Notes under the pieces: model-generated
Databases searched by the model: none
What the model saw: the letters and a program-made list of their open reading frames with translations, nothing else
What the model was told of the DNA's origin: nothing
Position numbers and translations under genes: made by a program
Shown: piece after piece, positions 4,913 to 5,077 of the stretch
How positions within the stretch are numbered: the first letter of the stretch is position 1
Layout: each line of letters begins with the position of its first letter
NCBI GenBank assembly: GCA_035711865.1
Contig: DASTBT010000044.1
Coordinates: forward strand, 1 to 5,077
DNA: 5,077 nt
Source of the DNA: JAOUEA01 sp035711865
GTDB lineage: Bacteria; Actinomycetota; UBA4738; HRBIN12
Direction of reading: 5' to 3'

Positions 4913-5077
4913 ATGCAGACGAAGACACAGGAGCCGATCGTTCGCTCGTTCGAGCCGTCGGCCAGGTTCGCCCGTTGGATGCGCGTCGGCAACGTGTTCA
5001 TGCGGCCGCTGCTTCGCTCGCGCGTCGGCCGGAAGATCGACGACCTGGCGCTCCTGACGTTCACGGGGCGGAAGTCG
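4913..5077 (+). CDS. Partial F420/deazaflavin-dependent oxidoreductase, Ddn-like (3' end outside window)
   Basis: The first 55 codons of a gene cut by the window end, starting MQTKTQEPIVRSFEPSARFA. Residues about 22-55 (MRVGNVFMRPLLRSRVGRKI, then DDLALLTFTGRKS) match the N-terminal region of the nitroreductase-family deazaflavin-dependent oxidoreductases, the group of M. tuberculosis Ddn. There a short amphipathic helix with 'N-x-F/M-x-R-x-L-L-R-S' precedes a beta strand ending 'L-T-x-x-G-R-K-S-G'. Members are split-barrel proteins that use reduced coenzyme F420 (some bind other cofactors or fatty acids) to reduce quinones or other small molecules at the membrane. The start is fixed by a perfect Shine-Dalgarno 6 nt upstream. 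The gene diverges from the CFA-type gene across a 188-nt gap. The call rests on only about 35 family-like residues. Confidence 0.75.
   Translation, partial: MQTKTQEPIVRSFEPSARFARWMRVGNVFMRPLLRSRVGRKIDDLALLTFTGRKS

Overview
The window is GC-rich throughout (about 70% by eye, not counted), strongly codon-biased, and carries a deazaflavin (F420)-dependent oxidoreductase relative and a CFA-type lipid methyltransferase. Several genes appear to be leaderless. Together this points to an actinobacterium (Actinomycetota), perhaps one outside the well-studied orders. The exact lineage cannot be named from this sequence.

Layout. (1) 1-594, plus: the 3' part of a membrane-anchored protein with a long disordered Pro/Ser/Glu/Asp-rich tail. 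(2) 661-1566, plus: a ten-helix DMT/EamA transporter. (3) 1567-1692: a convergent gap with a near-perfect hairpin. (4) 1693-1869, minus: a 58-residue Arg-rich small protein not covered by any convincing longer gene. (5) About 1948-2085, plus: a 45-codon remnant resembling the N-terminus of an alpha/beta-hydrolase/adenylate-cyclase protein. It ends 9 nt before (6) 2095-2865, plus: a class I SAM methyltransferase. (7) 2914-3474, minus: an HD-superfamily hydrolase, lying 17 nt downstream of (8) 3492-4724, minus: a cyclopropane-fatty-acid-synthase-family methyltransferase. (9) 4725-4912: a divergent gap with two hairpins, one of which covers a perfect Shine-Dalgarno sequence. (10) 4913-5077, plus: the start of a Ddn-like F420-dependent oxidoreductase, cut by the window end.

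How the genes work together. The only clear unit is the CFA-type enzyme with the HD protein (same strand, 17 nt apart). The Ddn-like gene diverges from it. A lipid-methylation/reduction link between them is conceivable but only inferred. The other genes look like independent single-gene units.

The most notable signal is in how genes start. Three genes (transporter, small ORF, HD hydrolase) have a TAnnnT -10 hexamer exactly 6 nt before the start codon and no Shine-Dalgarno sequence, the signature of leaderless mRNAs. The Ddn-like gene instead has a full 8-nt Shine-Dalgarno sequence buried in a predicted hairpin. I see no CRISPR array, tRNA, rRNA, insertion sequence or clear defence system, and nothing that I would call a wholly new system.
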